Source: an uncultured Gemmiger sp.
Lineage (GTDB): Bacteria; Bacillota; Clostridia; Oscillospirales; Ruminococcaceae
Reading direction: 5' to 3'
Length of the DNA: 64,000 bases
Assembly: GCA_944382835.1 (NCBI GenBank)
Contig: CALWNP010000003.1
Coordinates: forward strand, 1 to 64,000
Each line of letters opens with the position of its first letter. Within the stretch, counting starts at the first letter, position 1. The notes under the pieces are model-generated. The model did not search any database. It was given only the letters and a program-made list of their open reading frames with translations, and was not told the DNA's origin. Shown piece after piece: positions 9,074-16,481 of this stretch. A program made the position numbers and the translations under genes.

Positions 9074-9646
9074 TCAGCGGTTGTAGGTGTGATCACAAAT
9101 TTCGTTGATCTTGTCCCGCAGGGCGACAAAATCCCCAAAAGCCATGGGCTTGTTGTTGGGATTGCGCAGCAGGGCGGCGGGGTGCAGGGTGGCCATGAAC
9201 AGGGTACCCTGCTTATCAAAGAATTTGCCGTGGTCCCGGGTGACAGACAACTTGGGATCAATCATCTGCTGGGCCGCAATGCGCCCCAGGCAAACCACAA
9301 TCTTGGGCCGCAGCAGCTGGAACTGCTGGCGCAGCCAGGGCTTGCAGGCGGCAGATTCCTCGGGCAGGGGATCCCGGTTCTCAGGCGGACGGCACTTTAC
9401 AATGTTGGCGATAAAGATGTTGCGTTCACGGCTCAGGTCCACCGCTTCCAAAAAGCTGTCCAGCAGTTTGCCGCTGCGCCCTACAAAGGGCAGACCCTGC
9501 TCGTCCTCGTTGGCACCGGGACCTTCTCCCACGAACATGACCTCGGCATCGGGGACCCCCTGCCCGAAGACGACGTGCTTTCGGGTTTCGCAAAGCCCGC
9601 AGTTGCGGCAGGACAGACACTCCTGTTTTAATGTTTCAAAATCCAT
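9074..9646 (-). CDS. uracil-DNA glycosylase, family 4 (Fe-S)
   Basis: A 190-residue enzyme that removes uracil from DNA. Cysteines C13, C16, C85 and C101 match the four ligands of the [4Fe-4S] cluster in family-4 UDGs; the active-site motif GEGPGANEDEQG is at about 40-51 and the second motif LHPAALL near 154. A longer in-frame start exists at 9772, but it would overlap the divergent promoter and the plsY-like gene; the ATG at 9644-9646 has an ATGAGGTGAAACCA ribosome site and gives the standard N-terminus, so I chose it. Divergent from plsY and upstream of two minus-strand genes. Confidence 0.92.
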   Translation of the reverse strand: MDFETLKQECLSCRNCGLCETRKHVVFGQGVPDAEVMFVGEGPGANEDEQGLPFVGRSGKLLDSFLEAVDLSRERNIFIANIVKCRPPENRDPLPEESAACKPWLRQQFQLLRPKIVVCLGRIAAQQMIDPKLSVTRDHGKFFDKQGTLFMATLHPAALLRNPNNKPMAFGDFVALRDKINEICDHTYNR

Positions 9647-9680
9647 TGGTTTCACCTCATCAATTACAAATGCTACGTTT

Positions 9681-9709
9681 ATTGTACGGCACAAAGGACC
9701 ATACTGCAA
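9681..9709 (-). promoter_or_regulatory. candidate promoter for the uracil-DNA glycosylase operon
   Basis: On the minus strand, TTGCAG (9704-9709) is 17 bases from TACAAT (9681-9686), which sits 35 bases before the start codon at 9646. Spacing is ideal and both hexamers are near consensus. Confidence 0.5.
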
Positions 9710-9760
9710 CTGTACCGGGAAAAAACCGGCATAAAGATACCATGTGGGGAGGAAGTGCGG

Positions 9761-10384
9761 ATGGTCCACCATCAGGCCTTGGAATATCGGCTGGTGTGTC
9801 TCGCTGTGGGATATGGCTTTGGCAGCTTGCTCACGGCAGAACTGGTGGCCAAGCTGGTTTCAGGGCAGAGCGCCCGGCGGATCGGGGACGGAAACCCGGG
9901 CATGACCAACATCATGCTGAATCTGGGCAGGTTGGCCGGCTTTGCCGTATTGGCCGGAGATTTGCTCAAAACGGCGGCTGCCTGCGGGGTAAGCTACTTT
10001 GTCGCCGCACCCTTCATCGGCCACGCAGCGCTGCTGTATGCCGGGCTGGGGGCAATTCTGGGGCACAACATCCCCCTCTGGTCCAAAGGAAGGGGCGGCA
10101 AAGGGGTGGCGGTGACCTGCGGATGGCTGGTGCTTTACCTGCCGGTGACTGGTGCGCTGTGCTGCCTGGGCGGCGGCTTGCTGGTCCTGTGGCTGGGCTA
10201 TCTGCCACTGGGGGCTGCCGTGATCCCTCTAGCGGCCATTCCGTTTGCCTGGCTTCAATATGGTGCCGAGAGCGGATGGGGGATGATCGCAGCGGCTGTC
10301 ATGATGCTGGTACGGCACAGGCATGGTCTGCAGCGCATCCGCCGCGGGGAAGAACCACGTTTTTTTCGCAGATCCAGAGACTGA
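9761..10384 (+). CDS. plsY: glycerol-3-phosphate acyltransferase PlsY-like membrane protein
   Basis: A 207-residue multi-helix membrane protein of the PlsY/YneS family, which moves acyl groups from acyl-phosphate to glycerol-3-phosphate at the start of phospholipid synthesis. Two family motifs are readable: GDGNPGMTN (~residues 42-50; usual GSGNPGATN) and GHNIPLWSKGRGGKG (~102-116). About five hydrophobic helices are seen. I start at ATG 9761, 8 bases after GGAGG; GTG 9755 is too close to the ribosome site. The motif 1 changes (S to D, A to M) and the HGLQRIRRGEE tail are typical of divergent clostridial members, so this may be a second paralogue rather than the main PlsY. Confidence 0.82.
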   Translation: MVHHQALEYRLVCLAVGYGFGSLLTAELVAKLVSGQSARRIGDGNPGMTNIMLNLGRLAGFAVLAGDLLKTAAACGVSYFVAAPFIGHAALLYAGLGAILGHNIPLWSKGRGGKGVAVTCGWLVLYLPVTGALCCLGGGLLVLWLGYLPLGAAVIPLAAIPFAWLQYGAESGWGMIAAAVMMLVRHRHGLQRIRRGEEPRFFRRSRD

Positions 10385-10481
10385 AAAACAGTCTGTATGA
10401 TACCATGGCTCCTTCTCGATTGCAAAACGGCGCTTTTTCTTGAAAAAGATAGACGGTATACCGACAAAAATATAAAAATTT

Positions 10482-10541
10482 GATTTTTTTTAAAAAAATC
10501 CCGAAAAAAGTGTTGACAATTGGGGGGGCTGTGGGTATAAT
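10482..10541 (+). promoter_or_regulatory. strong consensus promoter with AT-rich upstream element for tRNA-Asp/tRNA-Thr
   Basis: TTGACA (10513-10518) and TATAAT (10536-10541) are both perfect, 17 bases apart. An A/T-only block at 10482-10500 (GATTTTTTT then TAAAAAAATC, self-complementary) lies just upstream, where an UP element of a stable-RNA promoter would sit. It may also end the plsY transcript. Confidence 0.85.
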
Positions 10542-10583
10542 AATCAACGTTGCAGCCGCCACGGCAACGCAACGATGGGTCCT

Positions 10584-10660
10584 GGCCCGGTAGTTCAGTT
10601 GGTTAGAACGCTAGCCTGTCACGCTAGAGGTCGTCAGTTCGAGCCTGATTCGGGTCGCCA
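10584..10660 (+). tRNA. tRNA-Asp (anticodon GTC)
   Basis: 77-base cloverleaf. The acceptor stem GGCCCGG pairs with TCGGGTC, the anticodon loop CTGTCAC carries GTC, the T-arm GTTCGAG loop is present and CCA is encoded at the 3' end. Confidence 0.97.
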
Positions 10661-10663
10661 TTT

Positions 10664-10739
<76 letters not shown>

Positions 10740-10743
10740 TAGC

Positions 10744-10793
10744 AAGCCCCAAGATTCGCGATATACCGTTGAATCTTGGGGCTTTTCGTTTTC
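10744..10793 (+). terminator. terminator of the tRNA operon
   Basis: A 14-bp stem AAGCCCCAAGATTC / GAATCTTGGGGCTT (10744-10757 with 10771-10784) with a 13-base loop is followed by TTCGTTTTC. Confidence 0.9.
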
Positions 10794-10869
10794 TCTGGTT
10801 GATGGAATGGCATCGCACCGAGGCAGTCCATTCATCTGCTTTTGATTGATAACCAACAGATAAACTGAC

Positions 10870-10915
10870 AAAAAACCATCACGGGACAGAGCGCATCCAC
10901 TCTGTCCCGTGATGG
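10870..10915 (-). terminator. terminator of the DauR-like gene
   Basis: A perfect 16-bp inverted repeat (10876-10891 with 10900-10915) begins one base past the minus-strand stop codon; on the minus strand it is followed by TTTTTTGTC. Confidence 0.92.
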
Positions 10916-10916
10916 T

Positions 10917-11612
10917 TCATGCTTTTAGGCTTTCTGTGGGCTGAAGGGGATCCCCGTTTAGATTGCGCAGATGGAGATAAACCGTATTGCGCGAGATCCC
11001 CAGCGTCTTGGCCACGGTGACCACCGATTCCTTGGCCTTGAAGACGCCGCGCTTGGCCAGGTTGGCGATAATGACCCGATTCTTGCTGCTGGCATTCACA
11101 TTGGGATCAGCCATGATCTGATCCCGCACTTCCAACGTCGTCTCGATGATCAGCGCGTCAATGCCGGGGGCAAATCCGCCGGATGGATTGGAAAGGTCAT
11201 CAGCCGTGCAACTGTTGAACCAGGTGCGCCCAAACTCGGTCAGGCTTTGGTCCATATAGTAGGTGAGGCATAGCGCCCCGATGCGGCGTTCCGGGGTATC
11301 CCCCTGGATGGTGATGACCGAAACCTTCAATTGTGTGCCCTGACGGTTCCGGGTAAAAAAACAATGGGAGCTGTGTTCCCCCGGGGCAAGATTTTCCAAC
11401 ATGGATTTCAAAGAACTGGAAGCGGGCGAATCCACTGTGGAGCCGGAGTGGAAGCCGTTGGCGATCTCGACGACCCGGATGGGTTCGTCCATGCGGTACA
11501 GGGCAACTTCGCAGCCACTGCCGAGATAGTTGCCGAGCCCAATCACCACCGGACAAAGCGCAGTCAACATTTGTTGTTCAGAGGGGCTGAGAGTGATTGT
11601 TTCATAAGACAT
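10917..11612 (-). CDS. DauR/YheO-type transcriptional regulator (PAS-like plus HTH)
   Basis: A 231-residue regulator. Residues ~15-130 match the YheO-like PAS domain and the C-terminal ~60 residues match the HTH_22 domain typical of DauR, including the TLGISRNTVYLHLRNL recognition segment. DauR in Pseudomonas represses D-arginine catabolism; ligands of the Firmicutes members are generally unknown. The gene is monocistronic, with its own strong terminator, and its start faces an AT-rich 407-base spacer holding a perfect palindrome (11733-11746) that could be its operator. No catabolic gene is adjacent, so the target may be the divergent three-gene unit, itself, or a distant gene. Confidence 0.85.
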   Translation of the reverse strand: MSYETITLSPSEQQMLTALCPVVIGLGNYLGSGCEVALYRMDEPIRVVEIANGFHSGSTVDSPASSSLKSMLENLAPGEHSSHCFFTRNRQGTQLKVSVITIQGDTPERRIGALCLTYYMDQSLTEFGRTWFNSCTADDLSNPSGGFAPGIDALIIETTLEVRDQIMADPNVNASSKNRVIIANLAKRGVFKAKESVVTVAKTLGISRNTVYLHLRNLNGDPLQPTESLKA

Positions 11613-12019
11613 ATGACATCGCTCCTGTTGTAAAAATTACCCAGAAATTCTAAGCGAAATTTATAATAAGACATTTTAGCACATTTCTGTGGTGATGAAA
11701 ATAAGTAAATATGGCGTTTTTGAGAGAAAATAGCAATTATAATTGCCACAAATTGCTGAATTTTCATGCGTGTTATCTGTCAAAAATCTTACAAATGACG
11801 ATGGTCCGATGAATAAATAAAGAACTTGGGATACAACAAAAGAAACGCGTGAATTTTGCCTTTTTATTAATCGATAATAAGAAGGAAAATGCTAGGCAGA
11901 ACATTTCTTGAACGCACCGAATAAAAAAGAACATGGATTTTTTTGCAAGGATGGGCTATATTCGTAGTAAAAGACGCTGGAGGAAAAACGAAATTAACGA
12001 AGAATGGAGTGGATCAACA
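11613..12019. other. AT-rich divergent intergenic region
   Basis: 407 bases between the DauR-like gene (-) and the small ORF (+), much more AT-rich than its surroundings. It holds the palindrome at 11733-11746 and several A/T runs. I see no promoter with good spacing that I would insist on (TATATT at 11957-11962 lacks a good -35) and no RNA gene. In-frame upstream ATG codons at 11933 and later exist, but codon use there is unlike coding sequence. Confidence 0.7.
11733..11746. promoter_or_regulatory. 14-bp perfect palindrome, candidate operator
   Basis: GCAATTATAATTGC reads the same on both strands; a further half-site AATTGC follows at 11751-11756. It is 121 bases upstream of the DauR-like start. 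The dyad fits a dimeric HTH protein, but which protein binds it is inference. Confidence 0.4.
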
Positions 12020-12319
12020 ATGATAGCAAATGAGGCGACAGAGGGAACGGTTCTTGCGGTGTACGGCCGACCCTTTTCGGAAATTCCGGGATTTCAGGCG
12101 CCTTGTTGTGTACAATACCGTTTGCGGCGGGTTGCAGGGAACCTGGTGGTAGAAGTACAGCGCAAAGACCGCGCTCCTCGTCTGGTAAGCCGAACGCTCC
12201 ACAATGCGGATGAAGCGTACGGTGCGGCTCTTTTGCAGTTCCTGTACGAAAACGCTCTTCAGCCCGAGGCGGCGCTGGATATCCTGGAGGATTGCTGTGG
12301 CACGGCGGTGACCAATTAA
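12020..12319 (+). CDS. small protein of unknown function (possibly DUF6514-like)
   Basis: A 99-residue soluble protein. Residues ~28-90 form a plausible alpha/beta fold: CVQYRLRRVAGNLVVEVQRK (two strands), then an Asn-Ala-Asp helix and LQPEAALDILEDCC at the end. The pattern of a short YR..E strand followed by a C-terminal 'L.P..ALDILED' helix recalls small clostridial proteins annotated DUF6514, but I am not sure. I start at ATG 12020, 7 bases after GGAGTGG; ATG 11933 would add 29 residues of unlikely sequence. It is followed 56 bases later by the Spo0A-like gene, so it probably belongs to that unit. Confidence 0.6.
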   Translation: MIANEATEGTVLAVYGRPFSEIPGFQAPCCVQYRLRRVAGNLVVEVQRKDRAPRLVSRTLHNADEAYGAALLQFLYENALQPEAALDILEDCCGTAVTN

Positions 12320-12375
12320 GCCGGCGCCAGGATGTCAGAATTTCACCGCGATGCGGGGCAGGAGAGGAAACCAGT

Positions 12376-13131
12376 ATGGCAGAAGAATATCGTCTAGAAC
12401 CGGTTACTGTGCTGTTTGCGGATGGCGACGACGCCCAGTGTAATGCCATCCGCCTGTATGCACAATCCCAGGATGCTGTCAAGGTCTGTGGTACAGCCCA
12501 GACGGGTCAGCAGGTTCTGGAGTTGCTGCGCAACGGGATGGAACCTCGGGTTCTTGTTTTGGACACCTTGATCCAAAATCCGGGGATTTTCTCCTTGCTG
12601 TATCAGATCAGCCAGCTATCGTTTACATACACGCCCAACATTCTGCTGACCAGTGTCAATGGTACACTGCAGTCCAGCCAGAAGCTCTTGACTTTGGGTG
12701 TGGACTATATTATTTTTAAACCATACACCATGCGGGAATTGTTTGAGACGGTGTTCCAATGGGGAACCGGACCGGCCAATTTTGATGTGTATCGGGTGCG
12801 GGAACAGCTCAATCTGTATCTGGACCAGATGCAGGTCAGCCGCGGCATGCAGGGGGTCAGCTATCTGCAGCAGATTCTCTGCCGCGAAGTTTTGACCGAG
12901 GGCGGCTTTTCCAACGAGGAACTGTGCCATTATGTGGCACAGAACCAACATATTTCTTACAGCGCGGTGATTTCGGCACTGCGCCGCCTCAACGATGCGA
13001 TGGCCCGCGGAAATTCGGCTTTTTATCAAAAGATGTGTACCGTCAACGGCAAGGCAGACAGCGGGCGAGTCAGTGAACGGGAGCTGATCTGTACCTTGGC
13101 GGAACGCATCCGTCATGCAATGCACCGTTGA
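12376..13131 (+). CDS. Spo0A-like response regulator with diverged DNA-binding domain
   Basis: A 251-residue two-domain regulator. The receiver (residues ~9-130) keeps the phospho-acceptor D63 in VLVLDTLI, acidic residues D16/D18/D19, T92 and K115 (FKPY), so it should be phosphorylatable. The C-terminal ~100 residues align along their length with the Spo0A DNA-binding domain, which is unique to that family: GMQGVSYLQQIL, the HTH ISYSAVISALRRLNDAMARGN and the closing RVSERELICTLAERIR. The recognition helix differs from Bacillus Spo0A at several DNA-contacting positions. The start at 12376 follows AGGAGAGGAAACC. It sits next to a kinase-like gene. It could be a true Spo0A of a diverged lineage or a repurposed one. 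Confidence 0.78.
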   Translation: MAEEYRLEPVTVLFADGDDAQCNAIRLYAQSQDAVKVCGTAQTGQQVLELLRNGMEPRVLVLDTLIQNPGIFSLLYQISQLSFTYTPNILLTSVNGTLQSSQKLLTLGVDYIIFKPYTMRELFETVFQWGTGPANFDVYRVREQLNLYLDQMQVSRGMQGVSYLQQILCREVLTEGGFSNEELCHYVAQNQHISYSAVISALRRLNDAMARGNSAFYQKMCTVNGKADSGRVSERELICTLAERIRHAMHR

Positions 13132-13151
13132 GCCGGTGTCAGAAAGGCGTC

Positions 13152-14015
13152 ATGATGGCAGATCTGCAATCCCATATTCTGGCGGCTGCACAGCCCCGGG
13201 CAGAGGAATACGCCCTTCGTGGCGGTCTGAAAGGCCGTTTCGCGGGGGATTTTTGTGTGCTGCAAAGTTCCATCGAGGCTTTGTCGCACTATCTTGAAAC
13301 CCAGACTACGCCGGAGGTCTGTCGCGCTGCACAGCAGATGCTGCAGGAGATGGACCAGCGGGTGATCCGGCTGGAGCGCCTGGCGGATCACGCCGCAGAA
13401 TTGGCTTTGGGAGGATCGCTGGGGGCCAGCCGTAGTTTCCGGTTGGTGGAACTGCAGGGGTATCTGGAACGGTTTTGCTGCTGCGTTGCCGGGGAGCTGG
13501 TCCTCAATGGGCTGCCGGTACAGTTGGATTGGCAGCGGGAGGCGGAGCAGACGGTCTATTTCCGCGCCGATCCCGGCCTGATGGACGCTTTGCTGGCCAA
13601 CCTGGTGTCCAACTCGGCGTCACAGCATTGCAGCCGGATTGCCCTGCGCTGCGAAACCGGTGCGGATGCTGAAACGATGCGCTGGCTCTGCTACCGGGAT
13701 GATGGCCCGGGGCTGGGGGAGGAAGGACGGCTTTTGCTGGAACAGGGGGCCCTGAGCCGCACCTTGCTAGAGCAGGGGGCCACAGGACTTTTGCTGGTGC
13801 GGCAGTATGCCGACGCCTTGGGCTGGAAAATCTGCCTGGAGGATGGCCCCGGTTTTGCAGTGCGTTTTGAACTGCCTCCCTTTCAGTTGGAAAAGGCCCT
13901 GGAAGTGATGCGCTCCGATGCGGGCGAGCGCCAGGAACGCCGGCAGCAGGATGCCATGCAGGCAGCCTGGATTCACCGGGAATTTGCCGCCGTATTTGGC
14001 CGCAATCCGGGTTGA
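13152..14015 (+). CDS. soluble histidine kinase-like protein (HATPase_c domain)
   Basis: A 287-residue protein with no transmembrane segment or signal peptide. The C-terminal half shows a GHKL/HATPase fold: N-box LLANLVSNSASQ, G1 box YRDDGPGLGEEG, and GATGLLLVRQYADALG. The N-terminal ~110 residues are helical and could be a dimerisation domain; H46 (ALSHYLE) is the only histidine in a phosphoacceptor-like position, but no standard H-box is present. It starts about 20 bases after the Spo0A-like gene and is probably co-translated; ATG 13152 or 13155 are equally possible starts. The natural guess is that it phosphorylates, or dephosphorylates, its neighbour. Confidence 0.72.
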   Translation: MMADLQSHILAAAQPRAEEYALRGGLKGRFAGDFCVLQSSIEALSHYLETQTTPEVCRAAQQMLQEMDQRVIRLERLADHAAELALGGSLGASRSFRLVELQGYLERFCCCVAGELVLNGLPVQLDWQREAEQTVYFRADPGLMDALLANLVSNSASQHCSRIALRCETGADAETMRWLCYRDDGPGLGEEGRLLLEQGALSRTLLEQGATGLLLVRQYADALGWKICLEDGPGFAVRFELPPFQLEKALEVMRSDAGERQERRQQDAMQAAWIHREFAAVFGRNPG

Positions 14016-14037
14016 GGGGTAAAGAAATACAAGGAAG

Positions 14038-14078
14038 ATTCACGCCGTGGGATCGGGTCCGCGGCGTGAATTTTTTTG
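14038..14078 (+). terminator. terminator after the kinase-like gene
   Basis: 13-bp stem ATTCACGCCGTGG / CCGCGGCGTGAAT (one G-T pair), 8-base loop, then seven T. Confidence 0.93.
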
Positions 14079-14085
14079 TATCTTA

Positions 14086-14114
14086 TTTACTTTACGAGCA
14101 AACTATTGTAAAAT
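14086..14114 (+). promoter_or_regulatory. candidate promoter of the pyrH superoperon
   Basis: TTTACT (14086-14091) and TAAAAT (14109-14114) are 17 bases apart and immediately follow the upstream terminator; pyrH starts 48 bases further on. Confidence 0.55.
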
Positions 14115-14161
14115 ACTTTTATTGTGATGAGTTCTGAATTTTGTATAGGTGGTGTAATGAA

Positions 14162-14866
14162 ATGGCAGTCTATAAACGTGTGCTGCTTAAAGTGAGCGGC
14201 GAAGCTCTTTCGGGGGAAAAGGGCGTTGGTTTTGATGAGGCGACCATTGCTTCGATCTGTGCGGGAATCCGCAGCGCTTATGAGTGCGGGGTACAGATCG
14301 GCATTGTGGTAGGCGGCGGCAACTTCTGGCGCGGTCGTTCCAGCGGCAAGATGGACCGGATGGATGCCGACAAGATCGGGATGCTGGCCACCGTGATGAA
14401 TGCCATCGCGGTCAAGGACGCCCTGCGTCAGGCAGGGGTGCCTGCTGTGGTGATGACCAGCTCGGTGATGCCCCAGGTGGCCGAGACCTTTACCAGCGAC
14501 AAGGCGATTGCCGCGCTGGAATCCGGCAAGATCGTCGTCTTCGGCGGCGGTACCGGCAACCCGATTTTCTCCACCGATACGGCCTCTGCGCTGCGTGCAC
14601 TGGAGATCGGTGCCGATGCCATGCTCAAGGCAACCATGGTGGACGGCGTCTATGACAAAGACCCCCACAAGTACCCCGATGCGGTGAAGTACGAGACGTT
14701 GACCTTCACCCGTGTTCTGGACGAGCGGCTTGCCGTGATGGATTCCACCGCGGCCACCCTGTGCCGGGACAACGGCCTGCCCATTGTGGTGTTTGATCTG
14801 GGCAAGCCGGAAAACATTGCCCGGGCCGTAAAGGGGGAACCGGTGGGCACCATCGTCAAGGAGTAA
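14162..14866 (+). CDS. pyrH: UMP kinase
   Basis: A 234-residue amino-acid-kinase-fold enzyme converting UMP to UDP. The N-terminal KRVLLKVSGEAL and VVGGGNFWRG glycine-rich motifs, the DKIGMLATVMNA stretch and the FGGGTGNPIFSTDTA ATP-binding region are all standard for bacterial PyrH. The start is ATG 14162, 9 bases after AGGTGG; an in-frame GTG at 14141 is less likely. It opens the conserved pyrH-frr-cdsA-dxr-rseP-ispG-polC block, with a promoter just upstream and frr 46 bases downstream. Confidence 0.97.
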   Translation: MAVYKRVLLKVSGEALSGEKGVGFDEATIASICAGIRSAYECGVQIGIVVGGGNFWRGRSSGKMDRMDADKIGMLATVMNAIAVKDALRQAGVPAVVMTSSVMPQVAETFTSDKAIAALESGKIVVFGGGTGNPIFSTDTASALRALEIGADAMLKATMVDGVYDKDPHKYPDAVKYETLTFTRVLDERLAVMDSTAATLCRDNGLPIVVFDLGKPENIARAVKGEPVGTIVKE

Positions 14867-14912
14867 GTTAAATCCCCTGTGCGGGACCAATCAGATAAAA
14901 AGGAGTAACGCT

Positions 14913-15467
14913 ATGAGCAGTACCACGAAAGTTTACGAGGAGAAGATGTCCAACTGTGTCTCCCACCTGAATAAGGAGCTGGCCACCATCCGTGCGGGCC
15001 GCGCCAACCCCGCCATTCTGGATAAGGTGGCAGTGGACTACTACGGTTCTCCCACGCCGATCAATCAGATCGCTGCGGTGGCGGTGGCCGAAGCCCGGAT
15101 CCTGACCATCACGCCCTGGGACGGCAAGATGGTCAAGGCTATTTCCAAGGCCATCCAGACCAGCGACATCGGCATCAACCCCATTGACGACGGTCACACC
15201 ATCCGGCTGGTCTTCCCGGCTCCCACCGAGGAACGCCGTAAGCAGCTGACCAAGGATGTCCAGAAGCTGGGCGAGGAGGCCAAGGTGGCAGTGCGCAATG
15301 TCCGCCGCGACGCCATGGATAAATTCAAGGCGATGAAGAAGGCCGGCGAGCTGACTGAGGATGACCAGAAGAATCTGGAAGAGGAAACCCAGAAGCTCAC
15401 CGACAAGTTCGTCAAGAAGATTGACGAAACCTGTGCATCCAAGAACAAGGAGATCATGGAGGTCTGA
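14913..15467 (+). CDS. frr: ribosome recycling factor
   Basis: A 184-residue protein, the usual length, that splits post-termination ribosomes together with EF-G. The conserved RAGRANPAILD near residues 30-40 and the NIGINPxDDG-type segment (DIGINPIDDGHTIRL) are present, as is the long helical bundle at the C-terminus. AAAAGGAGTAACGCT precedes the start. A terminator-like hairpin follows the stop. Confidence 0.97.
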   Translation: MSSTTKVYEEKMSNCVSHLNKELATIRAGRANPAILDKVAVDYYGSPTPINQIAAVAVAEARILTITPWDGKMVKAISKAIQTSDIGINPIDDGHTIRLVFPAPTEERRKQLTKDVQKLGEEAKVAVRNVRRDAMDKFKAMKKAGELTEDDQKNLEEETQKLTDKFVKKIDETCASKNKEIMEV

Positions 15468-15481
15468 TCCCGGACCCGTCT

Positions 15482-15523
15482 GTGCCGCGTCCAGGCTCGC
15501 TCCCGGCGCGGCACCTGTTTTTT
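15482..15523 (+). terminator. terminator or attenuator between frr and cdsA
   Basis: Stem GTGCCGCG / CGCGGCAC (15482-15489 with 15507-15514) followed by CTG and six T. It lies inside the conserved superoperon, exactly where uppS normally is, so it probably lowers rather than abolishes readthrough. Confidence 0.7.
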
Positions 15524-15538
15524 CCCGGCAAAAGCAGC

Positions 15539-15569
15539 GCCCTGCCTGCATATGGATTTAGGGCAGGGC
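15539..15569 (+). repeat. inverted repeat in the cdsA leader
   Basis: GCCCTGCC (15539-15546) and GGCAGGGC (15562-15569) can form an 8-bp hairpin with a 15-base loop, ending 18 bases before the AAAGGA ribosome site of cdsA. Purpose unknown. Confidence 0.5.
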
Positions 15570-15602
15570 GTGAAGATTTTACCCGTGAAAGGAAATCCGT
15601 TT

Positions 15603-16466
15603 ATGAAAACTCGTATCGTTACCGCCGTGGTGGGCCTGTGTGTCCTGGCTGTGGTTTTGGCGTTCTTCAACACCATTTTATTTGATCTGGTGTTGTCGGG
15701 CATCTGCCTGCTGGGGATTCATGAGGTGTTTGCCGCCATGGGATTCGGCAAACGTCAGTGGTATCTGTACGCGGCGGCGGTGCCGTATACCTTGTTGATT
15801 ATGCTGACCAGCAGTGACCCGGTGCGCGCTTTGGTGCTGCCGGCCAGCTTTTTGATTGTCCTGTTCTACAATGTCTGCCTGATCGCCAGCCACAAAACGC
15901 TGGATTTCGGCAAGCTGAGCGGGTTTACCTATTTCAGCGGAGTCATTATCTTCTGCTTTTACTCGCTGATCCACCTCAAGCGCTGCCTGCCCATGCAGCA
16001 GTACGGTTATGATGCAGTCTTCTTTATTCTGCTGATCCTCTGCTTTGCATGGGGCGGCGATACCGCAGCCTATTTCTCCGGCCGTGCCTTCGGGCGTCAC
16101 AAGCTGGCCCCCATTGTCAGCCCCAACAAGACGGTGGAAGGTGCCGTGGGCGGGGTACTCGGCAGTGTACTGCTGGGGCTGGTGGCCACTGCCATTTACA
16201 GCGCCCTGTCCACCAACCTGGGCAGCCTGACCGTTCATATTACCGGCTGGCATTATCTGGCCCTGATCCTGCTGGGCGTTGTGGCGGCGGTGCTGGGCAT
16301 TCTGGGAGACCTGTTTGCCTCGGCGGTCAAACGGCAGGTAGGCATCAAGGACTACGGAACCATCTTCCCGGGGCACGGAGGCATTCTGGATCGGTTTGAC
16401 AGCGTGATGTTTATTGCACCCTTTGTCTCCATTGCGGTGCGGTTTTTCTTCTATTTCATTCACTAA
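15603..16466 (+). CDS. cdsA: phosphatidate cytidylyltransferase
   Basis: A 287-residue integral membrane enzyme that makes CDP-diacylglycerol from phosphatidate and CTP. The C-terminal CDS signature SAVKRQVGIKDYGTIFPGHG, followed by GILDRFDS, is complete, and about eight hydrophobic helices precede it. I start at ATG 15603 with AAAGGA 10 bases upstream; the longer frame from 15552 lacks a ribosome site. It is followed after 15 bases by dxr. Confidence 0.95.
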   Translation: MKTRIVTAVVGLCVLAVVLAFFNTILFDLVLSGICLLGIHEVFAAMGFGKRQWYLYAAAVPYTLLIMLTSSDPVRALVLPASFLIVLFYNVCLIASHKTLDFGKLSGFTYFSGVIIFCFYSLIHLKRCLPMQQYGYDAVFFILLILCFAWGGDTAAYFSGRAFGRHKLAPIVSPNKTVEGAVGGVLGSVLLGLVATAIYSALSTNLGSLTVHITGWHYLALILLGVVAAVLGILGDLFASAVKRQVGIKDYGTIFPGHGGILDRFDSVMFIAPFVSIAVRFFFYFIH

Positions 16467-16481
16467 AAGGCGGTCGGAAAC

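Noticed and set aside
9755..9760. GTG 9755 as the start of the plsY-like gene
   Set aside because: It directly abuts the GGAGG ribosome site; ATG 9761 has normal spacing.
10876..10915. Large inverted repeat as a mobile-element end or attachment site
   Set aside because: The position right after a stop codon and the minus-strand T-run show that it is a terminator.
12004..12033. Nine-codon ORF overlapping the start of the small unknown gene
   Set aside because: It could be a leader peptide, but there is no regulatory codon run and no attenuator hairpin, and the same ribosome site serves ATG 12020.
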